Part shown: positions 55,133 to 64,000 of the stretch, piece by piece
Position numbering within the stretch: the stretch's first letter is position 1
Layout of the letters: each line of letters opens with the position of its first letter
Assembly: GCA_028386065.3 (NCBI GenBank)
Contig: JAKUCV010002372.1
Coordinates: 124,001-188,000, forward strand
Source of the DNA: Turnera subulata
Lineage: Eukaryota > Streptophyta > Magnoliopsida > Malpighiales > Passifloraceae
DNA: 64,000 nt
Reading direction: 5' to 3'
Translations under genes and position numbers: made by a program
The notes under the pieces: model-generated
What the model was told of the DNA's origin: nothing
The model's input: only the letters and a program-made list of their open reading frames with translations
Databases searched by the model: none

Positions 55133-55884
55133 CTACATGTGTGAATCTCGAGGATCATGCATGAACTGGCTCACAACACTGATCGCATATGCTATATCTG
55201 GTCCAGTGTGTGAGAGATAAATGAGTTTTCCAACAAGTCTCTGATACCCCTCTTTATCAACTGATTCGCCAACTCCTGCTTGCAACTTGTGATTGCTTTC
55301 AATAGAGGATTCTATTGGTTTATAGCCTAGCATTCCTGTTTCCTCTAAAAGATCCAAAATATACTTTCGTTAGGAAATAAAAATTCCTTTTTTTGAGATC
55401 TTGCTACTTCAATACCTAGAAAGTATTGTAACTTCCCAAGCTCTTTGATCTCAAACTCTTGTGCTAACGCCTTCTTAAGCCTAATCATCTCTCCTTTATC
55501 ATCTCCTGTCACAACAATATCATCGACATAGACAATAAGAAGAGTGATCTTACCCCTGTCATGCTTGATAAATAAGGTATGGTCTGCATTACTCTGCAGG
55601 TAACCAAAGTGAATCATGGCTCTACTAAACCTGTCAAACCATGCTCTAGGAGACTGTTTCAAGCCATATAGAGCCTTCTTTAGTTTGCAAACTTTCCCTT
55701 TAGTGTTCCCATTTTCAAATCCTGGAAGAATCTCCATATACACTTCCTCTTCCAAATCTCCATGTAAGAAAGCATTTTTAACATCAAACTGTTGCAAATC
55801 CCAATCGAGATTGGCTGCACAAGATGGCAAAATTCTGATGGTAGTCATTTTAGCAACTGGAGCAATTGTCTCTTGGTAGTCCAC
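55133..55884 (-). pseudogene. cop3 pol: reverse transcriptase
   Basis: Frame 55884-55345: YQETIAPVAKMTTIRIL, QFDVKNAFLHGDLEEEVYM, KVCKLKKALYGLKQSPRAWF, then LIVYVDDIVVTGDD with the catalytic Asp pair, and KELGKLQYFLGIEVARS. A 1-base shift near 55360 moves the thumb and connection part to frame 55357-55133 (LVGKLIYLSHTGPDIAYAI). The part before YQETI (55885-55990) is decayed but shows finger-domain words. Confidence 0.92.
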
Positions 55885-56622
55885 CCTATAGGTTTTAGTG
55901 AATCCTTTTGCTACTAATCTTGCTTTATATCTTTCAATCGAACCATCTGCTCTAATGCTTTACGGTGAACACACACTTGCAACCAACTAGTTTTTTATCA
56001 AAGGAATAAGCAACTTGATCCGAAGTTTGATTCTTATGCAAAGCTTTCATTTCCTCAAGCATAGCTTCTTTCCATTTCGAATCTAGAATTGCATCCTTCC
56101 AACCCTGGGAATAGATAGAGAGAAAATTGACAAGCCAAAAGCTCTATAGGAAGGAGATAATGAATCATAGGAAACAAAGTTAGAGATAGAGTGTTTGGTA
56201 CAGGCTCGAATCCCTTTTCTCTAAGCAATGGGTAAATCCAACGTATTATCATGTGGCAAAGGATCAACCGGAGGTAACTCGCCAGGAGATACTGGAGCAG
56301 GAGAAGATTCATGACTAGGAGAAGGCTCAACAGGAGGTAACTCACCTGGAGATGCTGGAGCAAGAGAAGAATCCTGACTAGGAGAAGGTTGCATGGTGGT
56401 CTGTTGTATAGCATTTTTTCTTGAGTATATCAACAAATCAGGTCTGTCCAAATGACCAACAGGAATAGTATCCTCCCCCTGGGTATGAATTTCCCAAAAC
56501 GTTGAATCATCTAAAGTCTCTGAATCAGGAACCAACACCTCATGTCTATCATTGCTCTCCCCCTCAGGAGGTGTTGGTGGGGAAGGAAAATAAGACTCAG
56601 ACTCTCTAAAGGTGACATCCAT
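55885..56622 (-). pseudogene. cop3 pol: integrase-RT linker
   Basis: 56622-56221 is an open frame that is rich in Pro, Ser and Glu, with the repeat SHESSPAPVSPGELPPV-like (two units). It matches the variable linker between integrase and RT in copia. Beyond it the frame shifts; WKDAILDSKWKEAM-like text near 56050-56100 marks the RT start. No enzyme motif lies within. Confidence 0.75.
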
Positions 56623-56670
56623 GCTGATAAAAAAATTCCGAGAAGGAGGATGATAACATCAGTATCCTTT

Positions 56671-58140
56671 CTATGTCGGAGAGTACCCAATAAAGATACA
56701 TTTGAGAGCTCGAGGGTCTAATTTTCCAAGATTACGTGTATGGACAAAACAAACACACCCAAAGACTTTTGGTGGAACAGTATAGGTATTCTTACCCAGT
56801 AAGAGCTCAAGAGGACTTTGATAATTTAAGACTCTAAGTGGCATTCGATTGATTAGATATGCAACAGCAAGGATGGCATCACCCCAATATGATTTAGGGA
56901 GGTGCATAGTGAACAAGAGAGAACGAGCCACTTTCAGTAGATGCTGATTCTTGGGCTCAGTAACACCATTTTAAGCACTAGTGTACGGACAACTGGTTTG
57001 GTGGAGATTTCCATGAGATTCTAAAACGGTGCGGAATCTGTGGTCCATATATTCTGTTCCATTATCGGTCCTCAATATTTTAATCTTAGCATCAAATTGA
57101 GTAGCAACCTTTGCATGAAAATAGTGGAAATATTGGAAAACATCACTCTTGCCTTTGATCAAATATACCCAAGTCATCCTAGTGCAATCATCAATAAAAG
57201 TAACAAACCACCGGTTACCAGATAAAGAAGTGGTCTGGGTTGGCCCCCAAACATCAGATTGGATGGTGGTAAAAGGAACTGTGCTTCTGTTTGTACTACG
57301 AGAATAGGTGCTTCTAGTGTGTTTGGCATACTCACAAGCATTACAAATGAGAGAATCGAATTGAGTTTTGGAGAATAAATGAGGATAGATCTTCCGTAAC
57401 ACCAAGAAGGATGGATGGCCTAACCGTTGATGCCAATGCATTATTTTATGGTTGACATTATTATTTCCTCCATAAAAGGCTTGACCTTGAGTAGCGCTGG
57501 GACTCCTCTCTAATATGTATAAGCCATCATGCACCCTACCACTGCCAATTATCTTTCCTGTCTGAAGATCTTCAGGGACACAATGATCAGGAAAGAATTT
57601 GATTTTACAGTTGAGAGACTTTGTAATGGTACTAACAGAGAGGAGGTTAACAGGAAATTGAGGAACATGAAGAACCGAAGAAAGCTCGATATGGGATGTA
57701 CAAGCAACAGAACTAGTGCCAGAAATAGGGACGAAAGAGCCATCAGCTATCCTTACTCTGTCTGGTATTCGACAGGGGGAATAATTAGGAAAAATTTTTG
57801 AAGAACCAGTCATGTGTCTATTCGCACCAGAATCAAGAATCCATGAGTCTGATTGAGCCAGAAAGGCATTACCGGATTGCACAAAATTGGTGGTTGTAGG
57901 TAATTGACTTGAGTGAGACAATAGCCGTTTGAGAAGCCTAATCTCATCGGAGTAAAAAGCACCATTGATTTTACCGCTAGACATAATGGTGAAAGTAAAA
58001 CAACAAAATTGATGAAAAATAGGCAGAAAATAATACTGTAAAAGAAGGGGAGAAAAAAATTCAACCTGTGAACAACAATTTCGGCAGTGAACAGTACCGT
58101 GAACAATAATTCCGACAGTGAACAGTACCATAAACAGCAT
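56671..58140 (-). pseudogene. cop3 pol: protease and integrase
   Basis: A 389-codon frame (58140-56971) holds MSSGKINGAFYSDEIRLLK (gag-protease linker), SWILDSGANRHMTG (protease active site), IMHWHQRLGHPS and CNACEYAKH (zinc segment), then IQSDVWGP, ILRTDNGTEY (two catalytic Asp). A TAA splits it just before NGVTEPKN, which carries the catalytic Glu; the rest (56931-56671) has LPKSYWGDAILAVAYLINRMP and CIFIGYSPT. Gag is absent upstream: the linker follows the leader directly. Confidence 0.92.
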
Positions 58141-58143
58141 CGG

Positions 58144-58243
58144 TGAACAGTGCTGACGAACAGTAATTCCGAGAGAAAAAACGAAACAGTGCGGGAGAGA
58201 GTAAAAACTCTATCTCCTATAAGGCACTATGGCTCCGTTACCA
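58144..58243 (-). other. cop3 leader and primer-binding site
   Basis: The PBS TGGTAACGGAGC lies at 58232-58243, directly after the LTR on the minus strand. Leader text with repeated GTTCAC words runs on into the protease frame (about 58070-58160). Confidence 0.75.
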
Positions 58244-58403
58244 TGAAAATTTTTAAGAAAAATTTTTTATTGATTTTCTGATTAATACATAAGGTAAACA
58301 TACACCACTATTTTTACAAGTAGAATACTATTAAAACTAAGAATCCTAAACTTATACTCCAAGTAAAGTTATTTTTACCTTTTTATTTTTATGTCGGTCA
58401 ACA
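58244..58403 (-). repeat. cop3 5' LTR, 160 bp
   Basis: Same ends as the 3' copy, about ten differences. Right flank ATATG. Confidence 0.9.
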
Positions 58404-58408
58404 ATATG
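58404..58408. repeat. cop3 right target duplication ATATG
   Basis: Second copy of the ATATG at 54404-54408. Confidence 0.88.
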
Positions 58409-59755
58409 TTTTTCAGACATGCGACCTTTGTTCTTTGACTACTTATGTGCGACCTACTTGGGCTTTATCGCCTCGATTGTCTTTTATTACGCGATTTTTT
58501 CTTTAGATCGTCTTATTTTTTGAAACTGGAATTGGCTACATGGCCCTTTTCTCGTCTTACAACTGGAATTGGCTACATGGCCTTTTATCGTCTTAGATTT
58601 TTGTCTTGCACAGGCTACACGGCCTTTCGTTGTCTTGCGACTGGAATTGGCTACATGGACTTTTGTCGTCTTAGATTTTGTGTCTTGCATAGGCTACACG
58701 GCCTTTCGTTGTCTTGCTTTTATGGCTTAGATATGCTCCATGGCCTTTTGACACTGTGCTTTTTGTTGAATGAAAGGTTATATTCAACATATGTGCTGGT
58801 TCAGCTACCTATTAACCAAAATAAACAACAAACGATAAAGGGGAGTTTTTTTTAGGTATCCATCGAATTTGTAGAAAGGTGGATTTTGTAAACAAGATCT
58901 TGAGACTTTGAGTCGACCAAGGAGTCATGTTAACAAGACCTTGATTCGAGAAGTGAGTCTTATAAACGAAATCTTGATTTGGAGAAGGGGGTCTAGTTTG
59001 ATAAGACCAGGAGGACTTGTGTACAAGACCCAGGGGTAATTATGGCATGAGTACAGGACCGGGTCTAGCGTACAAGACTGGGGTGGTCTTGTATGCCAAG
59101 ACTTTCAAAAAAAACTCAAGAACAAAACCGGAGGGGTCTCTCACGTCAATTTTTTTTTTCCTTCTTCTTTTTTTCTAGAAAAACTCAAGAACAAGACCAG
59201 GGGGTCTTATACGTCAAACGATTTGTTTTTATAGAAAAACTCAAGAACACGACCAGGGGGGTCTTGCACGTCAAGAGATTTTTTTTTAAGAAAAACTCAA
59301 GAACAAGACCAGGGGGTCTTGTATGCCAAAAAAGAAAGAAGGATTTGAAAGACTTGAAAACCGAAAGACCCAACTTTGAAAAAAAAAAAAACAATCAAAC
59401 AAATAAATTAATAAAATAAAATCTTTGGACATTAAAAAGTGGGATTTAGCTTAACAAATTTTTTAATAGCGAATCCAGATTCGAGAAGACAAAGAACGGA
59501 GGAAGTGAAGGCCGAGGATTTTTTATTGGACTCAATATGGAACTGATTACAATGTTACTTTCTCATGACAACTTAGGAAGAAAGAGCTTTTAGCTTTTTT
59601 TATTAAATAGAAATGAAGAGACTCTGAAAAGTCTTTATTTTCAAGGAGAAAAGAGTAAAAACTATTTAATGGAAGAGAAGAACCTGCAATGCTTCCAACT
59701 TCGAGCCCTTTTAGATTCTTTATATTTCAGGTATTGAGGAGTGATCTTCTAACTC
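58409..59755 (-). other. gyp4 non-coding internal region with two tandem repeat arrays
   Basis: No gene. At 58526-58720 a 78-bp unit is duplicated (CTGGAATTGGCTACATGG at 58526, 58563 and 58641; GGCTACACGGCCTTTCGTTG at about 58612 and 58690). At 59108-59335 four units share AAAACTCAAGAACAAGACC and GGGGTCTT (ctcaagaac starting at about 59115, 59184, 59240 and 59296). The GACC...GGGGTCTTG motif is also in the LTRs. This region takes the place of pol. Confidence 0.75.
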
Positions 59756-60821
59756 TTAAATTTGGCATCCTTCTTCTTCCTCAAATTTTGGTATTCCCTC
59801 ATTGTCGATTATTGCATCTAACTGGGATTTTGTTAAAGCTAGTGCATCCTCCACATTAATTTGCTTAATGATTTCCTCCATTAGATCATCTTCATTCTCA
59901 GGGCCTTTAGCAGCTAATGTTTTCTTCAAATCCATGTTGGTGGTTGCCGTTATAAGCGCATCTGCTTTGGTTGAGGTTATTAAATTAGGAACTTCAATAG
60001 CCTCTGTATTGAAGTGTAACATAAACTCACTTAACGACTCATCTGACTTTTGTTTCATCAACATGAGGGCCAATGGAGTCTTTTTGGTCTTTTTTTTTAC
60101 TAGAGATTTGGGTCAAAAACTTGTCACTAAGTTCTTTGAAACTCCCTATGGATTTGGGCGTCAATGCCATATACCACTCCCTAGCTGACTTGACTAAGAT
60201 GGTGTGAAAAGCTATAAACAAGACAGTATCTGAGTAGCCATACATTCCCATCGTCCCTATGTATTGCTTAAGATGATCTCTAAGGTCTGTATTACCACCG
60301 TAGTTCTCAATAGATGGGGCTTTGTACTTCTCTGGTACCGGAGCAAGTCGGACGACATCCTTCAGAGGCAAGAGGCCATCCATCTCATTTCCCCTTGCTT
60401 GTCGTTTCACCGACCGTAGGTGCTGTTCAATCAACTCCCTCACCCGCTTTTCTGATAAGGTTCTCCTCTCTTTTTCTTGTTCTCCTTCCCTCTCAACCGA
60501 GGGACGTATAGAAGCGATTGCCTCTAATGGCCGCACTTCCCCGTCACGAGTAGGACGACTAGGCTCTCTCCCAGCCATGTCTCTATGCTGCTCTCCGGCG
60601 TCCCCTATTGGGTTTCCAGGCAATAATTTATGCAAACTAGCTATTATTTCATCCCTAAATTGCATAAATTCTACCCGAGTTACTGTCTCAGCGCTTGGCT
60701 GGTTTGTGGAGGTAGAAACTCTTATAGTACCACCATCAACGATGGGTATAGTTGGAGTGTCTCTTATTCCATCACCTAGAGGCGTGGATTCGGTGGGAAC
60801 ACTCAATTGTTCGCCAGGCAT
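59756..60821 (-). pseudogene. gyp4 gag
   Basis: ATG at 60821 (MPGEQLSVPTESTPLGD) opens 260 codons: a hydrophilic N-terminal half with a charged REL and EQHLRSVKRQ coiled-coil-like stretch. The gag core follows: APSIENYGGNTDLRDHLKQYIGTM, then SDTVLFIAFHTILVKSAREWY and ALTPKSIGSFKELSDKFL. At an A-run near 60095 the frame shifts to 60073-59756, which continues MLMKQKSDESLSEFMLHF and ends GCQI. This is Ty3/gypsy gag (Retrotrans_gag type). No zinc knuckle and no protease follow. Confidence 0.88.
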
Positions 60822-60840
60822 GGCTTTCTGTCCAATTTCC

Positions 60841-60854
60841 CACAGATGGCGCCA
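60841..60854 (-). promoter_or_regulatory. gyp4 primer-binding site
   Basis: TGGCGCCATCTGTG on the minus strand, two bases after the LTR. This type is seen in Tat/Athila-like and related gypsy elements and differs from all the other elements here. Confidence 0.8.
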
Positions 60855-60856
60855 AA

Positions 60857-61312
60857 TGATAAATTGGGAAATTTACCTGGTGAATGATGCCTCCACGTGG
60901 CAAGGTTGCGAAGGTGTGATGCATGCAAGGGAAGAGAGAAAATTGAAAAAGGGACATCGGGGGTGTCCAGGGTCTGTGACCCTGGAGGTACTCCGATGCC
61001 TAAGTTAGAACTTGGCTCTTTTGCTCTCAAGAGGAAGAGAGAGAAGAATTGTAAATTATGTTTTACGTACCTTTGCTATAGCTGGTGTGTATTTATAGGA
61101 GTAAGGAGGTCGTGTGGACCTGGACCCAGGAGGTTAACTTGGACCCAAGGGCATTGTAAATAAGAGAGGGTATAAGTGTAAAGTTAGACCCTAGGGGTCT
61201 TGTTCTAACTTGGACTCAGGGGGTCTTGTTACTAGCATGGACCCAGGGGGTCTTGTTACTAGCTTGGACCCGGGAGTCTTGCTTGAGCCCATAATATAAT
61301 TTCCTTATGTCA
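60857..61312 (-). repeat. gyp4 5' LTR, 456 bp
   Basis: Matches 53552-54011. TATA box (minus strand TATAAATA) at 61090-61097, and the same GGACCCAGG...GTCTTG repeats (61120-61280). Confidence 0.9.
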
Positions 61313-61914
61313 AAGGTATAAATGGGTCAGTACAATTTTATATGGGTCTAATTTGGTATTTTATCCATTTAACCCATAAAATAGTGAGTGTATATGGGTT
61401 GGGTAATGGATATCCATGAACCCATATATTAGCAATCTAATTCAATTATCCACATGGGCCAAGATAGGCCCAACCCATTTGGGCCCGAATTTGCTAGGGT
61501 GGGCCTATTTGGGCTCGTCCTGATTTTGTTTGTTTTCCACCTAATTCCTACTCTGGACTTTTAATGTGTCCAAGATATGGTATCAACAAAAACCATAATT
61601 TTTCCTGTAAGCCAAAATCAACACAAGCAAAGCTAACAACACACTTGTAATTTGTTAGTCCTCAAAACTAGATAATCGACATTGTTAATCATAGTTTAGC
61701 ATTAAGAGGTGATTAACTCTTCCAAAAGGTGGTCCAAACTTTTCAGATCTGGTAATACTTTGTAACCAAGGAGTTGACATGCATAACGGCACCAAACTGA
61801 AGCTTTTATGAACTGAAGTCAACCAGAGTACAAGGAGCCATTGCAGGAGCTTACCCCCACACTCAGATTTTATAAAGAGAGACATTTACACCTCTGGAAG
61901 CTTATCCCAGCAAT
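61313..61914. other. spacer, no gene seen
   Basis: 61315-61530 continues the TGGGTT/AACCCA-rich text seen left of gyp4. The rest shows no domain or clear repeat. Confidence 0.5.
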
Positions 61915-62423
61915 TGTGCAAAATCTGAGTGTATACTTGAGCTAGAAATTTTGGTATTTGATATGGTTTTTCTGCTTAGAGTGTGAAACTGTTTCAAATG
62001 GGTAATTTGTAAGCAAGACTTGGTTTAGTTTTGTTGGGTACTCAAGTCTAGGATTAGATTTGAGGGTAGATTAGAGCTTAGCCTGTGAAAAGCTTGTAAA
62101 GGTTTAAGTTTAGCCTAGAAAAGCTTGAGTTTGTAAAGGAAAAGCTTGAGTTTGTAAAGGTTAAGGTTGATCCCGCAAAAACCTAAGTACAGTGAGTGTT
62201 TGAAATCCTAAAGGAAGGAACCTTTAGGTAGTGGAGGTACCTAGTGAGGAGGAACCACTCTAAAACAACTGTGTCAATTTCTCTCTCCTTCCTTACTCGA
62301 TTTCTTACTCTAAGCACTCATCTCGCATCACAGAGACTCGGTTTCTTAAAAACCAGATCTCACAGTCCGAAAACGTTTAAAGCCTAATTCACCCATCTCC
62401 TCTTAGGCACTTTTGGGCCAACA
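61915..62423 (+). repeat. probable LTR 3' fragment
   Basis: The text around 62180-62423 (GTGAGTGTTTGAAATCC, GGTAGTGGAGGTACCTAG, GGAACCACTCTAAAACAACTGTGTC, then CCTAATTCACCCATCTCCTC and GGGCCAACA) follows a pattern common at the 3' end of many plant LTRs and leaders. I cannot find its other end or a partner. Short direct repeats (AAAAGCTTGAGTTTGTAAAGG) lie at 62110-62162. Confidence 0.35.
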
Positions 62424-64000
62424 CCTCTCTCTCCTTACCTCTTCATCCTTGCATCCGAGGGTTATCTAAAAAACTAGAAAAAGGATACAACTCTGGAGAG
62501 ATTCAAGGATTCCGGATGAATAAATTCTGCCCTTACATCAATCACATCTTTTATGCTGATGATACGATGCTTTTTTGGGGAGGCAACGTTGGAGGATGCT
62601 ACAAACTTGTTGAACATAGTGGGAAGATATAGTCGAGATTCTGGCCAAGAAATCAATCTCAGCAAATCCAAGCTTTATTTTAGCAGCAAGACCTCAAAGG
62701 AAAAAAGGGAAGAAATATGTTCAGCTATTGGGATGAAGATGGCGAATGAGAATGAAACTTACTTAGGCATTCCCACATGGTGGGGCAGATCTAAGGATAA
62801 AACCCTGCAATTCGTCTAGAGAGAGTAAGAAGTAAGTTGGGCTCCTGGAGAGGCAATTTGTTATCACATGCCACTGTAGTCTCAACTATACCCACTTATG
62901 TAATGTTGTTGTTCAAATTCCCAGCAAATTTTTGTAAGCAATTACACAGTCTAATGGCGAGATTCTACTGGGCAGGAGATGAAACAAAGTCCAAAATGCG
63001 TTGATTAAGTTGGGAGAAATTGACTAAACCGAAATCAGATGGTGGATTGGGTTTTAGAGACTTAGAGGCTTTTAACTCGGCACTACTTGCGAAGCAAGCT
63101 TGGAGACTATTGAAGAACCCTAATGCAATTATGGGCAAGACTGCTTAAAAAAAAATATTTTCCTAGAACTAGTTTTGTCAAGGCAACTAAGGGCAGGACA
63201 TGCTCATGGGGATGGAGCAGTATCTTACAAGGCAAAGAGCTTTTGGATGTGGGCCTGAGATGGAATGTAGGAAATGGGAAAAGCATCAGCATATGGGAAG
63301 ATAAATGGCTGCCAAGAGGAAGGAATTTCAGAATAGAATTGGAACAGCATGACTCCTTTCAGTTAATTATGGTTGGATATTTGCTAAATCACAATAAGAC
63401 TGGGTGGAATACTCAAACGCTGATGAGGTGTTTCAATGAGGAAGAGGTGTAGTTAATTCAAGGAATACCTGTGTCACATAGCGTGGAGGATAAGATTATT
63501 TGGCATTACAACACAAATAAGGAGTACACAGTGAAATTTGGTTATTTGATCAAGCTCAAGTTGGAATAGGATAATACTCACGCAGAAGCTAGAGTTGATT
63601 CTGGGGGAAGATTGAAATGGAATGAGATATGGAACTTGAATACTCTACCTAAAGTGAAAGTTTTTCTTTGGAGACTTATCAAGAGCAATATCTGTCAAGC
63701 AAAACTTAATCAGACGAAAATTGAATGTTGATGGTTCTTGTCCTTTGTGTGGCTTGGAGGATGAATCAATGGAACATATGCCACTTTTTTGTTCCCATGC
63801 TAGAGCCATGTGGCATGGGTCGCAATTAGAAATGAGAATTGCATAGGATGGAGTTCAAGACATTAAAAACTGGTGGATGGAGTTGGGAAGAGGACTAGAG
63901 TCAAAAATGACCAAGGAAATCAAAAGCCAAGCAGCATTCATAATGTGGACTATATGGAAAACCAGGAATAAGAAGGCCTTTGAGAATGAAGAAGTCAAGC
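62424..64000 (+). pseudogene. LINE ORF2, 5'-truncated, running off the window
   Basis: Non-LTR reverse transcriptase. It starts at LSPYLFILASEGL (about 62427, partly shifted), then HIFYADDTMLF with the catalytic YADD at 62552-62563, then 62553-62819 in a new frame: EDATNLLNIVGRYSRDSGQEI, SKSKLYFSS and YLGIPTWWGRSK. Later pieces (62820-63120) carry LGSWRGNLLSHA, CKQLHSLMARFYWAGD and [21 protein letters not shown]. The frame 63123-63452 has SFVKATKGRTCSWGWSSI. Near 63722-63810 comes the zinc domain (CPLCGLEDESMEHMPLFC). At least five frameshifts or stops. RNase H should follow beyond the window. Confidence 0.88.

Larger units (their letters stand above)
54409..58403 (-). mobile_element. cop3: short-LTR copia lacking gag, 4.0 kb
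   Basis: Minus-strand copia with 159- and 160-bp LTRs, PBS, protease, integrase, RT and RNase H. Only about 250 bp separate the PBS from the protease part, so gag is missing. The exact ATATG duplication shows a normal insertion into gyp4. The LTRs differ at about 6% of positions. Confidence 0.92.
53552..61312 (-). mobile_element. gyp4: gag-only, non-autonomous gypsy-like element with nested cop3
   Basis: Minus-strand element of about 3.8 kb net, with LTRs of 460 and 456 bp, a PBS of the TGGCGCCATCTGTG type (used by several gypsy groups, not the Met-like type), and a gag but no protease, RT or integrase. The 3' half of the inside is non-coding, with tandem repeats. It would need enzymes from another element. 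A possible target duplication, GGTAT, lies directly left (53547-53551) and two bases away on the right (61315-61319). Confidence 0.85.

Noticed and set aside
58445..58855. 136-codon plus-strand open frame with repeated Tyr-Met-Ala text
   Set aside because: It is a translation of the 78-bp tandem repeat in the gyp4 non-coding region.
60322..61008. 228-codon plus-strand open frame
   Set aside because: Antisense shadow of the gyp4 gag and LTR.
53547..61319. GGTAT as a certain target duplication of gyp4
   Set aside because: On the right it is two bases away from the LTR end, so I keep it only as possible.

Overview
This 64 kb window is plant nuclear DNA made almost entirely of nested, decaying retrotransposons. 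I found no ordinary host gene, tRNA, rRNA or CRISPR array. The chromodomain-bearing Ty3/gypsy elements of Del/Tekay type, the copia families, the RNase H-containing LINEs and the GA-rich LTRs point to a seed plant, probably a eudicot. The species cannot be named from the sequence. I use local names: cop1-a, cop1-b and cop1-c (three copies of one copia family), cop2, cop3, gyp1, gyp2, gyp3 and gyp4.

Region 1 to 38063 is one minus-strand copia element (cop1-a) torn apart by later insertions. Its 3' LTR (4169-4316, continuing beyond the left edge) was hit by chromovirus gyp1 (5' LTR 880-4168). Its integrase was hit by plus-strand gyp3 (6352-14976, target duplication GTTTC). Its protease/integrase junction was hit by plus-strand cop1-b, a member of its own family (15989-34119, duplication TCCTG). 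cop1-b was then split by minus-strand chromovirus gyp2 (20323-30170, duplication TGAGT). The 3' LTR of gyp2 is chimeric: its U3 half is replaced by a four-copy SINE-like cluster containing a near-perfect palindrome.

Region 38064 to 40049 is AT-rich and holds a 552-bp tandem duplication. From 40050 to about 53250 lies a decayed minus-strand LINE, split by copia cop2 (40845-52850), which is itself split by cop1-c (42621-47355, duplication CATAG). From 53552 to 61312 lies gyp4, a gag-only, non-autonomous gypsy-like element, split by a short-LTR copia without a gag, cop3 (54409-58403, duplication ATATG). The window ends with a probable LTR fragment and a plus-strand, 5'-truncated LINE (about 62424-64000).

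Nearly every coding region is broken by stops or frameshifts. The longest open frames are the gyp2 protease-RT (582 codons), the gyp3 protease-RT (579 codons) and the cop1-b RT-RNase H (577 codons). The most unusual structure is a pair of leader arrays in cop1-a and cop1-b. They consist of 14 and 19 copies of the palindrome AACATCGATGTT, mostly in pairs spaced 20-21 bp apart, about two helical turns.
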